From positions 186,001 to 250,000 of the forward strand of contig NZ_MAQX01000032.1 in assembly GCF_001682865.1 (NCBI RefSeq): a DNA stretch of 64,000 nt, read 5' to 3'. Below are positions 49,453 to 58,001 of the stretch, piece after piece. The number at the start of each line of letters is the position of its first letter. Positions within the stretch are counted from its first letter, which is position 1. Made by a program: the position numbers and the translations under genes. The notes beneath the pieces were generated by a model. The model was given only the letters and a program-made list of their open reading frames with translations, was not told the origin of the DNA and made no database searches. The DNA is from Bacillus sp. FJAT-26390. Its GTDB lineage: Bacteria > Bacillota > Bacilli > Paenibacillales > Paenibacillaceae.

Positions 49453-50838
49453 TTAACGTTTTCCGATCATGTTCTCCGGACGAACAAACTCGTCGAACTG
49501 CTCGGAAGTAAGCAGGCCGCTTGCGATAGCCGATTCCTTAAGCGTAAGTCCTTTTTTGTGTGCGTTTTTCGCGATAGCAGCTGCGTTCTCATAGCCGATA
49601 TGCGGGTTAAGCGCGGTAACGAGCATCAGCGATTGATCTAGATTGCGCTTGATTACCGCTTCGTTTGGCTCGATGCCGATTGCGCAATTGTCATTGAACG
49701 AAACCATGCCGTCAGCCAGCAAAGCTACCGATTGCAAGAAGTTATAAATAATGACAGGCTTGAACACGTTCAGCTCGAAGTTGCCTTGGCTTGCTGCCAT
49801 CGAAATCGCTGTATCGTTGCCGATAACTTGACATACCGCCATCGTCAAAGCTTCGCTTTGCGTTGGGTTTACTTTACCCGGCATGATGGAGCTGCCCGGC
49901 TCGTTCTCAGGGATCGAGATTTCGCCGATGCCGCAGCGCGGTCCGCTTGCGAGCCATCTTACGTCGTTGGCGATTTTCATCAAATCAGCAGCAAGTGCTT
50001 TAACAGCGCCATGCGTATATACGATTTGATCGTGGCTTGTGAGCGAGTGGAATTTGTTCTCCGCTGTCACGAATGTTTTGCCAGTAAGAGCCGTTACTTC
50101 CGCCGCAACTGCAACCGCAAAATCCGGGTGCGCGTTAAGACCTGTGCCGACAGCCGTACCGCCAAGCGCCAAATCGCGCATCGTGTCTACGCTTTGCACG
50201 AGCATAGCGCGCGTTCTGTCCAGCATCGAATACCAGCCGCTAATTTCTTGGCCAAGTGTAATTGGCGTAGCATCCTGAAGATGGGTACGGCCGATTTTTA
50301 CGATATCGTTAAACTTCTCCGCTTTCGCGCGAAGCGTCCCATTAAGCAAATCAAGTGATGGAAGCAACCGGTTCTCAAGCGCGATAACGCCTGCGATATG
50401 CATAGCGGCAGGGAAAGTATCGTTCGAGCTTTGCGAGCGGTTAACGTCATCGTTCGGGTGAATGCGCACATCGCTGCCGCGTTCTGCCAAAAGCCCGTTC
50501 GCACGGTTCGCAATAACTTCATTTACGTTCATGTTTGTTTGCGTGCCGCTGCCTGTTTGCCATACAACGAGCGGGAAATGGTCATCCCATTTGCCTGCTA
50601 CGATTTCGTCTACCGCTTCACCGATAATAGCCGATTTTGCCGCATCCAAAACGCCGAGCTTCTCGTTGGCTTGTGCGGCTGCTTTTTTGATGTAAGCCAT
50701 CGCATAAACGACTTCAATCGGCATGCGCTCTCCGCTAATTTTAAAGTTTTGCAGGCTGCGTTGTGTTTGCGCTCCCCAAAGCTTGTCCGCAGGAACTTGA
50801 ATTTCACCCATCGTGTCCTTCTCAATCCGATAATCCAT
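49453..50838 (-). CDS. fumC: Fumarate hydratase class II
   Basis: Interconverts fumarate and malate in the TCA cycle; no iron-sulfur cluster is needed. The 461-residue protein has the superfamily signature GSSIMPGKVNP, the GSGTQTNMNVNEV region and the TVGTGLN-like stretch (GTAVGTGLNAHPDF). The ATG at 50838 (MDYRIEKDTMGE) is chosen because AAAGGAG stands about 11 bases upstream; the frame extends 12 codons to 50874. A shared terminator follows. It is a single gene, unlinked here to other TCA genes. Confidence 0.96.
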   Translation of the reverse strand: MDYRIEKDTMGEIQVPADKLWGAQTQRSLQNFKISGERMPIEVVYAMAYIKKAAAQANEKLGVLDAAKSAIIGEAVDEIVAGKWDDHFPLVVWQTGSGTQTNMNVNEVIANRANGLLAERGSDVRIHPNDDVNRSQSSNDTFPAAMHIAGVIALENRLLPSLDLLNGTLRAKAEKFNDIVKIGRTHLQDATPITLGQEISGWYSMLDRTRAMLVQSVDTMRDLALGGTAVGTGLNAHPDFAVAVAAEVTALTGKTFVTAENKFHSLTSHDQIVYTHGAVKALAADLMKIANDVRWLASGPRCGIGEISIPENEPGSSIMPGKVNPTQSEALTMAVCQVIGNDTAISMAASQGNFELNVFKPVIIYNFLQSVALLADGMVSFNDNCAIGIEPNEAVIKRNLDQSLMLVTALNPHIGYENAAAIAKNAHKKGLTLKESAIASGLLTSEQFDEFVRPENMIGKR

Positions 50839-51029
50839 TAATTGAACGACTCCTTTAACCATTTGGTTTGTCACTTCATGACCCTGTTTCTGTTATAACG
50901 CTAATCTAGGCGAGAATCAAGCAATCCGGCTCAAAACGATCGGAAGATGCCCAAACAATTGACAGGAATTCGAACATTAGTTGAGCTGTAAAATAACGCC
51001 TCCGCGCATTTCCCCGTTCGATGCAGCTC

Positions 51030-51749
51030 TTATTGTTTTCGGCGAATCGTGCCGTCCATTTCTTCTACCTCTATGAATACCGCCCGCTCGTTGGGCTGAT
51101 TGTTTGGCGTATGCATCGCTAGCATCAGCAGCTCGCCTGCTTTATTTTTGAATAGGAAAGGGCCGTCTGTTACGTATACGTTCTTCTCCTCGCCGCCAGC
51201 AACCGTCCAAGGCGCCTCGGAAGCCGCGAATAGCGCAATGGGCTCTCCTGCCGCTTCGCTCAAATCCTCGGTCAGAGGAATCGCGCACATTTTCCCATCC
51301 TTCACCTGTACCCATTCCTGGCAAAATACCATCCATGGCGCTCCATTCTCGTCAATGTGCAGCGTACCGTCCAGACACTCCCACTCGGGCGGCGTGACCG
51401 GGGTGCTGCTGATCGGCTCGAACGGGCCAAGCGGGCCGTCTGCTTTTAAAATTTGCGTAGCTCTGCGTTTATCCTCCGATTTGAAGGAAGCGAACATATA
51501 ATAGCTGTCCTTGTGAAAATAAACCTCAGGCGCCCAAAAATGATGATCCGCCCAAAAGCCCGCTGCCGGACGAAAGGCTGGATAAGGCCCGTCCCATTGC
51601 TCAAGATCCGTGCTTTTGTACGTATCAAAGCCTGTTCCCGGGCCGGACCAGACGTTATCGTCTGTCGTTCCATAAAGGTAATAACATTGCTCCTGTTCAC
51701 TCACGAGTATGTACGGATCACGAATTCGGATTTGTTCACGAGAAATCAT
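51030..51749 (-). CDS. GH43-type glycoside hydrolase, shortened
   Basis: A five-bladed beta-propeller glycosidase of family 43, which usually removes arabinose or xylose from plant polysaccharide. Asp11 (IRDPYI) is the likely general base and Asp127 (CLDGTLH) the modulator. Further family marks are GFDTYKSTDLEQW, FWAPEVYFH, MVFCQEWVQV and VTDGPFLF. Relatives I remember are near 300 residues; this one has 239. Sequence seems to jump from GELLML (about residue 210) straight to AMHTPNNQPNER, so one blade (about 50-60 residues with the GGHG motif) appears missing, without frameshift. No signal peptide. AGGAGG precedes the ATG. Activity is doubtful. Confidence 0.78.
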   Translation of the reverse strand: MISREQIRIRDPYILVSEQEQCYYLYGTTDDNVWSGPGTGFDTYKSTDLEQWDGPYPAFRPAAGFWADHHFWAPEVYFHKDSYYMFASFKSEDKRRATQILKADGPLGPFEPISSTPVTPPEWECLDGTLHIDENGAPWMVFCQEWVQVKDGKMCAIPLTEDLSEAAGEPIALFAASEAPWTVAGGEEKNVYVTDGPFLFKNKAGELLMLAMHTPNNQPNERAVFIEVEEMDGTIRRKQ

Positions 51750-51805
51750 GGGCTGGATATCCTCCTAGAGTTAGTTTCGCTGAATAACTTGGGAGACAAA
51801 TGGAG

Positions 51806-51846
51806 AAAAACCCCTGACAGAGGCGTTTCCTCTCTATCAGGGGTTT
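51806..51846 (-). terminator. Terminator of the KDPG aldolase gene
   Basis: On the minus strand ACCCCTGATAGAG pairs with CTCTGTCAGGGGT and is followed by five T. It lies just past the aldolase stop and before the GH43 start. Confidence 0.9.
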
Positions 51847-51850
51847 TAGG

Positions 51851-52519
51851 TTACAGCCCTTTCGCTTCGCGGTACGCTGCGATGTAGGCGGCAGCTTTTT
51901 TCTCAATGAGTGAGAAGTCGCCGGTTTTGACAGCATCCTTCGTCAGATCGGAACCAATGCCGACCGCTACTGCGCCTGCTTTAATCCAGTCCTTCAAATT
52001 GTCGAGCGATACGCCGCCGGTCGGCATGACGTTAGCCTGCGGCAACGGGCCTTTTATGGAAGGAATGACACTTGGAGAGTACAGATTGCCCGGGAACAGC
52101 TTAACGATATCTACTCCGAGCTCAAGCGCGGTTTGAATTTCGTGAATGGTCATCGTGCCTGGCAAGATCGGAATCGAATATCTGTTGCAAAGCTTGATTG
52201 TATCCGGGTTAAGCGCTGGCGAAACCACATATTCGGCCCCTGCTAGAATAGCAGCGCGCGCCGTCTCCGGGTCAAGCACGGTGCCAACGCCGATAATGGC
52301 GAAGTTGTCCGCTTCAGGAGATACGTCGCTCGAATATTCCTTCGATAGCTGCTCGATTGCACGTAGCGCAAAAGGCACCGTCATCGTAATTTCGATCGCT
52401 TTGATTCCGCCCTTAATCGCACGGCGTGACATTTCCACTACTTCTTCTGGCGAGTCTGCACGCAATACCGCTACAACGCCCGCATCCGTAAGCTGCTGCA
52501 GCACTTTAAGCTTTTTCAT
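51851..52519 (-). CDS. eda: KDPG/KHG aldolase
   Basis: Cleaves 2-keto-3-deoxy-6-phosphogluconate to pyruvate and glyceraldehyde 3-phosphate (or hydroxyoxoglutarate to glyoxylate and pyruvate). The 222-residue class I aldolase has the core motifs VVAVLRAD, IEITMTVPFA (catalytic Glu), VGTVLDPETA, YVVSPALNPDTI, and VKLFPGN with the Schiff-base Lys. GAGGGA precedes the ATG at 52519. In this group such genes mostly serve hexuronate breakdown; no kdgK or uxa gene is near, so it stands alone here, though an IclR/KdgR-like regulator lies far away at 2 kb. Confidence 0.94.
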   Translation of the reverse strand: MKKLKVLQQLTDAGVVAVLRADSPEEVVEMSRRAIKGGIKAIEITMTVPFALRAIEQLSKEYSSDVSPEADNFAIIGVGTVLDPETARAAILAGAEYVVSPALNPDTIKLCNRYSIPILPGTMTIHEIQTALELGVDIVKLFPGNLYSPSVIPSIKGPLPQANVMPTGGVSLDNLKDWIKAGAVAVGIGSDLTKDAVKTGDFSLIEKKAAAYIAAYREAKGL

Positions 52520-52617
52520 CTGCTAGTCCCTCTTCCTATTTCGTTCGTTATTGTTCGAAAATGTTCCCTCTATAACGCTCATTATATGTCGTTTCTATTA
52601 AATCATCAATCGTAATT

Positions 52618-52929
52618 CTACTTTTTATAATCGATTTCTAGAAACTTTTCGACTTCCGTCACCCAACGTTCGTTAACAAACTGCACATGAAGCGGATGCT
52701 CATTATACGCCTCATAATCCGCTTGATTCGCAAATTCCATGGCAAAGCCGTGGCTGTACTCATTTTTGCCGCTTACCTGCTTATAGACCTGAAAGTTGGT
52801 TACGGTTGGGATTGATGTCAAAATGCGCTCTCCATCCTCCAAAAACCGGCGTTCCGCCTCCGATCCCTGCCCATGCTTCAAGCTAAAAATAACCGAATGC
52901 AAAATCCACTCTTTCGATTGCGTCGACAT
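52618..52929 (-). CDS. Dabb-domain (stress-responsive A/B barrel) protein
   Basis: A 103-residue protein of the Dabb family, a small dimeric alpha/beta barrel found in plant stress proteins and many bacteria. Visible marks are ILHSVIFSLKHG at the start, TNFQVYKQVS and the HGFAMEFANQADYEAYNEHPLH stretch typical of the fold. The start at 52929 (MSTQSK) has GGAGGAAGGAG before it; the frame runs 48 codons further into non-coding sequence. Function is unknown. A single gene, divergent from manganese catalase. Confidence 0.9.
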   Translation of the reverse strand: MSTQSKEWILHSVIFSLKHGQGSEAERRFLEDGERILTSIPTVTNFQVYKQVSGKNEYSHGFAMEFANQADYEAYNEHPLHVQFVNERWVTEVEKFLEIDYKK

Positions 52930-53154
52930 ATGAATCGCTCCTTCCTCCATATGAAATAATATTATTCCTTTAAAAATAACATAAACAAGCCTCCGAATGG
53001 AACGCCTTCGACATTTTAACTGCAGAAATTTTACATTTTTCGCCAGAGTTTTTGTGCTGCATGCCGCTAACAACCGATTTATGTTTAACCTTGTCCAGCT
53101 AAGTTTAACCTACTAGGGTAAGACTAGTTCATAAATTAGGAGGTTGAGAAAATA

Positions 53155-54057
53155 ATGTTCAGACGCATGGATGAAATTATGATCGAGATCCCGGATGTCG
53201 AGAAGCCGGATGCAAACGCTGCGGCCGCCATACAAGAATTGTTAGGCGGAAAGTTCGGAGAAATGTCTACGCTAAACAATTACCTATTTCAATCTTTTAA
53301 TTTCCGTTCAAAAGAAAAGCTGAAACCTTTCTACGACTTGGTGATGAGCATAACCGCAGAGGAGCTTGGCCATGTCGAGTTGGTTTCGCATGCGATTAAT
53401 AAATGCTTGAGGGGCACGACAAGCTATAAAGAACCGGATCAAACTCCGCTCGGTTCTGCTAAGGACGCACGTTTGTCCTATCATTTCCTTGCCGGAGCTC
53501 AAGGCGCTATGCCGTTCGACTCTATGGGCAATCCGTGGACGGGTGCCCATGTGTTCAACAGCGGCAATCTGGTGGAAGATTTGCTGCATAATTTCTTCCT
53601 CGAATGCGGCGCCAGAACGCATAAAATGAAAGTATATGAAACGACGGACCATCCGGCTGCGCGCGCAGTTGTAGGCTTTCTGCTCGTTCGGGGCGGCGTT
53701 CACGTAGTCGCTTATGCCAAAGCTCTGGAAATCGCAACAGGCGTGAACGTCACCAAATTGGTGCCGATTCCGTCTCTAAGCAACAAGTCATTTAATGAAG
53801 CAAGGAAATATGAAGAAAAAGGCGCGCACACGAAGCTGTACACATGGAGCGACAGCGACTTTACCGCGATTGATCAGATCTGGAAAGGGACGCATCCGGA
53901 AGACGGGCTTCCGCTAGAAGTCATTCAAGGCTCGCCAAAAGGGTTTCCGATCCCGGAAGCGCCTGCGGTCGAAGAGGAATTCGCGCCGGGCATTTCCACC
54001 GAGGAGTTTAAGGCAATCGCTAAGCGTTTGAAGCAGGCCGGAAATATTACGGAGTAA
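53155..54057 (+). CDS. Manganese catalase
   Basis: A non-heme catalase breaking down hydrogen peroxide with a dinuclear manganese site. The 300-residue protein has ligands Glu36 (FGEMSTLNNY), Glu70 and His73 (EELGHVEL), Glu150 (FFLECGAR) and His183 (GGVHVVAY). It resembles B. subtilis YdbD and the spore-coat CotJC proteins, though CotJC is shorter. AGGAGG precedes the ATG by 11 bases. Upstream there are two GTTTAAC repeats, but no clear sigma-B spacing. It is closed by a terminator at 54119. With sodA, the SodF-like enzyme and dps, the window is rich in oxidative-stress genes. Confidence 0.93.
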   Translation: MFRRMDEIMIEIPDVEKPDANAAAAIQELLGGKFGEMSTLNNYLFQSFNFRSKEKLKPFYDLVMSITAEELGHVELVSHAINKCLRGTTSYKEPDQTPLGSAKDARLSYHFLAGAQGAMPFDSMGNPWTGAHVFNSGNLVEDLLHNFFLECGARTHKMKVYETTDHPAARAVVGFLLVRGGVHVVAYAKALEIATGVNVTKLVPIPSLSNKSFNEARKYEEKGAHTKLYTWSDSDFTAIDQIWKGTHPEDGLPLEVIQGSPKGFPIPEAPAVEEEFAPGISTEEFKAIAKRLKQAGNITE

Positions 54058-54118
54058 TGATCGTTTGCCATTCACGTGGAGCCTGCTAAAGAGAATGTTA
54101 TACTTTGAGCAGACGAAG

Positions 54119-54159
54119 AACGTCCTAATGCCACTCATGTGGCTTTGGGGCGTTTTTTT
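54119..54159 (+). terminator. Terminator of manganese catalase
   Basis: CGTCC and GCCAC pair with GTGGC and GGGGCG, interrupted by an internal loop, followed by seven T. Confidence 0.8.
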
Positions 54160-54450
54160 CTGCTGCAAAATGTATGTTGGCCGGTCTTCGGCACTTTTCG
54201 CAATTTGCATCCCGAATATGAAATATATGATTGGAATCGCAAATCTCAATTTCTTGATTTCGCCTTTCTTCCGGAGTTCGGCCGTTTCGGGCTGGAGTGC
54301 GACGATTTTCAGAGCCATATTAAAGATATGGATAGAGAGAAGCACAGCTATGCTTCAAATTTCCCGCCACGACGAGCTCTTCTGCTGCATTTCTGCAACG
54401 CAGCATCTTCTTACGCCCCTAATGTGAGCTTTCTGCTGCACAAAATGCAG
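54158..54450 (+). repeat. CTGCTGCA-type intergenic repeat copies flanking a gene remnant
   Basis: TTTCTGCTGCAAAATG at 54158 recurs as TTTCTGCTGCACAAAATG at 54431, and an inverted form (TTCTGCTGCATTTCTGCAAC) begins at 54380. Similar elements are frequent in Paenibacillus intergenic DNA (from memory). Confidence 0.55.
54169..54369 (+). pseudogene. Remnant of a Bacillales endonuclease-like hypothetical protein
   Basis: One frame reads WPVFGTFRNLHPEYEIYDW, then FLDFAFLPEFGRFGLECDDF and HIKDMDREKHSYASN. This strongly resembles the middle of an uncharacterised Bacillus/Paenibacillus family with a restriction-endonuclease-like core (typical: FWPxFG, LHPEYEVxDWRGxxYFxDFA, IEIKGFGPHVxxMDR; recalled, not searched). 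There is no start codon in a sensible place, the usual E-x-K is degraded to ECD, and homology ends after about 65 residues. It is therefore a fossil fragment. Confidence 0.55.
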
Positions 54451-54619
54451 GGTACGGCGCAGCATGCCCCGACCGTCATCACAGGCCGATGAAGCATTTC
54501 ATCTCATCCGCACATTTATTTCACATGACCAATCAACGCTGACATAATGCTGTCAGGGTTTGCCGATTACAATTAAGTTAATAATGAACAACAATAACTA
54601 ATGTGGAGGAGATTGCAGC

Positions 54620-55759
54620 ATGCCTACCGTTAAAGCTCAGCAGGCTGGTACCGCCTTGGCACCCATCCTAAGTACGCGCCAGCTTAATCGGGCTTTGCTG
54701 GAGCGGCAAATGCTGCTGCGCCGCACGAGCCTCTCCGTACTTGAAGCAATCGAAAAATTAGTTGCGATCCAAGCACAAGCGCCTAATCCGCCTTATTTTG
54801 CGCTATGGACCCGGCTTGAGGGCTTCCACCAGGATCAGCTCTCTGCGCTTTTAAAGAAGCGGCAAGTGGTGCGCATTGCACTAATGCGCTCCACGATCCA
54901 TTTGGTCAGCGCGCGCGATTGCTTGGCGCTTCGCCCCTTGATTCAGCCGGCAATAGAGAAAAGCCTGCTGGGTTCATACGGCAAAGAGCTCCGCGGCTTA
55001 GATTTACAGGCGGTTAGTGCAGCGGGGCGCGCACTTGTGGAGGAGCAGCCGCACACCGCAAATGAACTCGGCAAGCTGCTCGGAGCGGCATGGCCGGATC
55101 ACGATCCAGCAACCCTCGCAAGTGTGATCCGAACATTCGTCCCGCTTGTTCAAGTGCCGCCCCGCGGAATATGGGGATCTAGCGGCCAAGCGAGGCATAC
55201 GTCTGCGGAAGCTTGGCTAGGCGAGCCTATGGCAGCTGAGCCTTCTATAGAAGACATGCTGATTCGCTACCTAGCTGCCTTTGGCCCTTCTTCCATTAAA
55301 GACATGCAAATCTGGTCAGGTCTGAGCAAGCTTCATGAGACAGTCGAGCATATGCGTCCGCGTCTTCGCACCTTCTCAGATGAGCAGGGCAATGAACTGT
55401 TCGATCTGCCGGGTGCTCCCTTGCCGCCTGCCGACACGGTTGCTCCAGCAAGGTTCCTATCCGAGTTCGACAACATGCTGCTCTCCTATTTCGACCGCAG
55501 CCGGATCATTAGCGAGAAGCACAAACCGCTTGTGTTTACGATAAACGGCATCATTCGATCTACCTTTCTAATAGATGGATTCGTGCGCGGCATTTGGAAA
55601 ATAGAACAAACCCGCCAGTCGGCTGCTTTAATCATTCAGCCTTTCGAGCCGTTAAATGATGCGGATCGCGAAGCGCTGGCAGCGGAAGGAGCTAAGCTCC
55701 TTTCGTTTGCGGCAGCGTCCTCCCGCTCGCATGACATCCGATTTGTCGGCTCCGATTAA
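54620..55759 (+). CDS. Winged-helix DNA-binding protein, AlkZ-like glycosylase family (HTH_42)
   Basis: A 379-residue protein of the HTH_42/AlkZ-like family, whose studied members (Streptomyces AlkZ, E. coli YcaQ) are DNA glycosylases that unhook alkylated or cross-linked bases. The catalytic Q-x-Q motif is visible as Gln51-Ala-Gln53 (LVAIQAQAPNPPYFALW). Tandem winged-helix regions follow (RIALMRSTIHLVSARD, then LAAFGPSSIKDMQIWSGLSK), and the conserved LSEFDNMLLSYFDRSRII block is near residue 290. GGAGG precedes the ATG. It is a single gene. The antibiotic-linked AlkZ sits in biosynthetic clusters, but nothing of that kind is here, so a general repair role is likelier. Confidence 0.87.
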   Translation: MPTVKAQQAGTALAPILSTRQLNRALLERQMLLRRTSLSVLEAIEKLVAIQAQAPNPPYFALWTRLEGFHQDQLSALLKKRQVVRIALMRSTIHLVSARDCLALRPLIQPAIEKSLLGSYGKELRGLDLQAVSAAGRALVEEQPHTANELGKLLGAAWPDHDPATLASVIRTFVPLVQVPPRGIWGSSGQARHTSAEAWLGEPMAAEPSIEDMLIRYLAAFGPSSIKDMQIWSGLSKLHETVEHMRPRLRTFSDEQGNELFDLPGAPLPPADTVAPARFLSEFDNMLLSYFDRSRIISEKHKPLVFTINGIIRSTFLIDGFVRGIWKIEQTRQSAALIIQPFEPLNDADREALAAEGAKLLSFAAASSRSHDIRFVGSD

Positions 55760-55775
55760 AAGCTGCTGAAGCAAA

Positions 55776-55812
55776 CAAAAAAAGGAGCCGACCGCACTAC
55801 CGGCCGCTCCTT
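55776..55812 (-). terminator. Terminator of the DUF418 gene
   Basis: On the minus strand AGGAGC...CCG pairs with CGG...GCTCCT, followed by seven T. Confidence 0.8.
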
Positions 55813-55914
55813 AACGCCCTCACCACAGGCATCTAACTGTCTCTTCCTAACCAGCTTCACCTAGCTCAAGCTTTCTTCCCCATCCGCAACGCCATTAACC
55901 ATACGCTCCATTAC

Positions 55915-57129
55915 CTACACCGCCGTATTCACATCCGGCGTCTCCGTTATTTTGCGCGATGCCTTCGACTTGCCGCTAAACGACCAATACGTCCACATCC
56001 GCAGCAACCGCTCTAAAGGGCCATTTTTAAATACTCGCAGCAAATAACTGGACACGATCGCTTGAATGGCATAAAGGAGAATCGCGAGAAGAAAACCGTT
56101 TAACATCCCGATTTCCCCGAACCAGCCAAGGCCATAACCGTAAAATAAAGTAGTACAAATAACCGATTGCATCAAGTAATTGGTCATAGACATCCGTCCC
56201 ACCGCCTCGAATGCCGCTATAATCATCGAACGCTTCGATAAAAAGGACAATACGAGCGCAAGCCCAAATATATAACCGAGCGCCAGCAGCTCCGCCCCGG
56301 CTGTTGTCAGCAGGCCGCTCCATGCACCTTCGGGCTGCAGCACGGCAAGGCTCTTCAGCAAAATACCAATCGGCAGAAAGAGCGCGGTCGCCCATATATA
56401 TCGGTGCCTCTCCCGCTTCGGATTATGGAACCACTGTTTATTGGCAGCCGCAATGCCGAACAAAAACATCGGGAGCAGCACCAATGGCATTAAAAAAACA
56501 AGCATAATGATTACCGCTTCCGGCAGGTCCAGCGGATCTTCATTCATGCGAAAATCCATAACCTCCAAATAGGTTCCCTCGCCATAAACCGCAATCGATT
56601 GCTCCACGTACCGCTTCATGCTTTCCTTCTCTTTTGGCGTATCGTCCTTTAACCCGTAGCTAATGCCCGCTATGAATACGCTTAGAATAAAGCCCCAGAT
56701 CACCAGCGTCTTTGGCTTTCTTTTGACGAATAACAATAAGCAGAAGCCCGTTATCCCGTATGTGAGCAAAATATCGCCCTCCCACAGCAATATGCTGTGC
56801 AAAAGGCCAAGCGCCATCAGCATTAGAAAGCGCCGCACCAGCGGTTTTCCCGGTTTAATTCCCTTTGACACCAAGCTTTCCCTCAGCTTAAACAAGCTGT
56901 ACCCGAACAAGAACATAAAGATCGGCATAAAGCTGCCTTCCACTAAAATAAGCAGCCATTGATGCGTCACAACGTCCAGCTTGGAAGGGTTGAAAAACTT
57001 CATCGTTTCTCTTCCGTAAATGCCGTATTGAAAAATAATCATATTGGCAATCAATATGCCGAGCAAGCAGAAGCCTCTAATCGCATCAATAATACGAATG
57101 CGGCTCCCTGTTTCAATTTGGTTAACCAT
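55915..57129 (-). CDS. DUF418 family membrane protein
   Basis: A 404-residue integral membrane protein with about ten helices. The N-terminus RIRIIDAIRGFCLLGILIANM is the hallmark of the DUF418/YeiB family; the C-terminal half has the conserved VGRMSMTNYLMQSVICTTLFYGYGLG block. It is distantly related to acyltransferase-type membrane proteins, but no activity is established. The ATG at 57129 (MVNQIE) is preferred, with GAGGTG a few bases upstream; ATGs at 57135 and 57153 are alternatives. Single gene, divergent from the two-component system. Confidence 0.88.
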   Translation of the reverse strand: MVNQIETGSRIRIIDAIRGFCLLGILIANMIIFQYGIYGRETMKFFNPSKLDVVTHQWLLILVEGSFMPIFMFLFGYSLFKLRESLVSKGIKPGKPLVRRFLMLMALGLLHSILLWEGDILLTYGITGFCLLLFVKRKPKTLVIWGFILSVFIAGISYGLKDDTPKEKESMKRYVEQSIAVYGEGTYLEVMDFRMNEDPLDLPEAVIIMLVFLMPLVLLPMFLFGIAAANKQWFHNPKRERHRYIWATALFLPIGILLKSLAVLQPEGAWSGLLTTAGAELLALGYIFGLALVLSFLSKRSMIIAAFEAVGRMSMTNYLMQSVICTTLFYGYGLGWFGEIGMLNGFLLAILLYAIQAIVSSYLLRVFKNGPLERLLRMWTYWSFSGKSKASRKITETPDVNTAV

Positions 57130-57266
57130 CTCCATCACCTCTGCCACAATCATAATGACTCTTCTTGAACAAGTGAAAAACAGAACTATAACATCAGCTT
57201 AATTTTTTCCAGCCGTGTTCAACTTCTGTTAAGGTTTGTATGCTAGCATATAATCGGGTGATGAAT

Positions 57267-58001
57267 ATGAATAACATTGTTATCGTTGATGATGAACCGT
57301 CTATCGTTAAAATGCTGCAGCTTGTCCTTCAGAAGGAAGGTTTTCAGCACATTTATACAGCAGGAACCTGCCAAGAAGCACTCGATACGATCGCTCGATA
57401 CGGCGCTGATATCGTGCTGCTGGATGTGATGCTTCCGGACGGCAGCGGCTTTGAGCTGTGCTCCAAAATCAGGCAGCTCGGCAACCCGCATATTTTATTT
57501 TTAACCGCCAAAGCCTCCGATCTGGATATATTGACCGGATTCGCGCTGGGCGGCGATGATTATATTACAAAGCCGTTTAATCCTTTGGAAATCGCTGCCC
57601 GAATCAAAGCGCGACTGCGCCGAATGGATGGAATGGACACCGCTTCAAGCGCGGCTCCTCCTTTCATGAACCCTTTAAACGCACAGCGAATCTATAGCTT
57701 TGGCCGATTTCAGCTGAATGAAGCAGCCGGCGAGCTGCTGGTTGATCAGAAGCCGGTCCTGTGCCCTGCCCAAGTTTTTCAGCTGCTGCTGCATTTTTGC
57801 AAAAATCCTGGCATCGTCTTCTCCAAGGGCCAGCTTTATGAAGCCGTATGGGGCATTGACGGCGTGGGCGATGACAATACGGTCATGGTCCATATCCGAA
57901 GAATACGGGAGAGGATTGAATACGATCCCAGCATGCCGACGCATTTGCTTACCGTACGCGGGTTAGGCCATAAATTAGCCAAGGAGCCCGCAAAGCTATG
58001 A
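57267..58001 (+). CDS. OmpR-family response regulator
   Basis: A response regulator of 244 residues. The receiver domain has VDDEP, the phosphorylated Asp53 (VLLDVMLPDGSG), LFLTAKA and DDYITKPF. The winged helix (about 140-240) shows LCPAQVFQLLLHFCKNPGIVFSKGQLYEAVWG and NTVMVHIRRIRERIE. The ATG at 57267 (MNNIVIVDDE) has GGGTG six bases upstream; ATG at 57261 is also possible. Its TGA overlaps the ATG of the kinase gene by four bases. The divergent DUF418 gene may be a target, but nothing proves it. Confidence 0.93.
   Translation: MNNIVIVDDEPSIVKMLQLVLQKEGFQHIYTAGTCQEALDTIARYGADIVLLDVMLPDGSGFELCSKIRQLGNPHILFLTAKASDLDILTGFALGGDDYITKPFNPLEIAARIKARLRRMDGMDTASSAAPPFMNPLNAQRIYSFGRFQLNEAAGELLVDQKPVLCPAQVFQLLLHFCKNPGIVFSKGQLYEAVWGIDGVGDDNTVMVHIRRIRERIEYDPSMPTHLLTVRGLGHKLAKEPAKL

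Larger units (their letters stand above)
54058..54619. other. Intergenic region with gene remnant and repeats
   Basis: About 560 bases hold the catalase terminator, a protein-coding remnant (54169-54369), repeated CTGCTGCA-type segments on both sides of it, and a CTGACA/TGTCAG palindrome (54539-54556). No complete gene is seen. Confidence 0.65.

Noticed and set aside
51608..51624. AraR-like sequence TTTGTACGTATCAAA inside the GH43 gene
   Set aside because: It breaks the right half-site, lies in coding sequence far from a promoter and is explained by the codons of the enzyme (DTYKS).
53083..53121. Possible sigma-B type promoter (GTTTAA / GGGTAA) before manganese catalase
   Set aside because: The two GTTTAA copies are 27 and 7 bases from GGGTAA, neither near the required 12-14.
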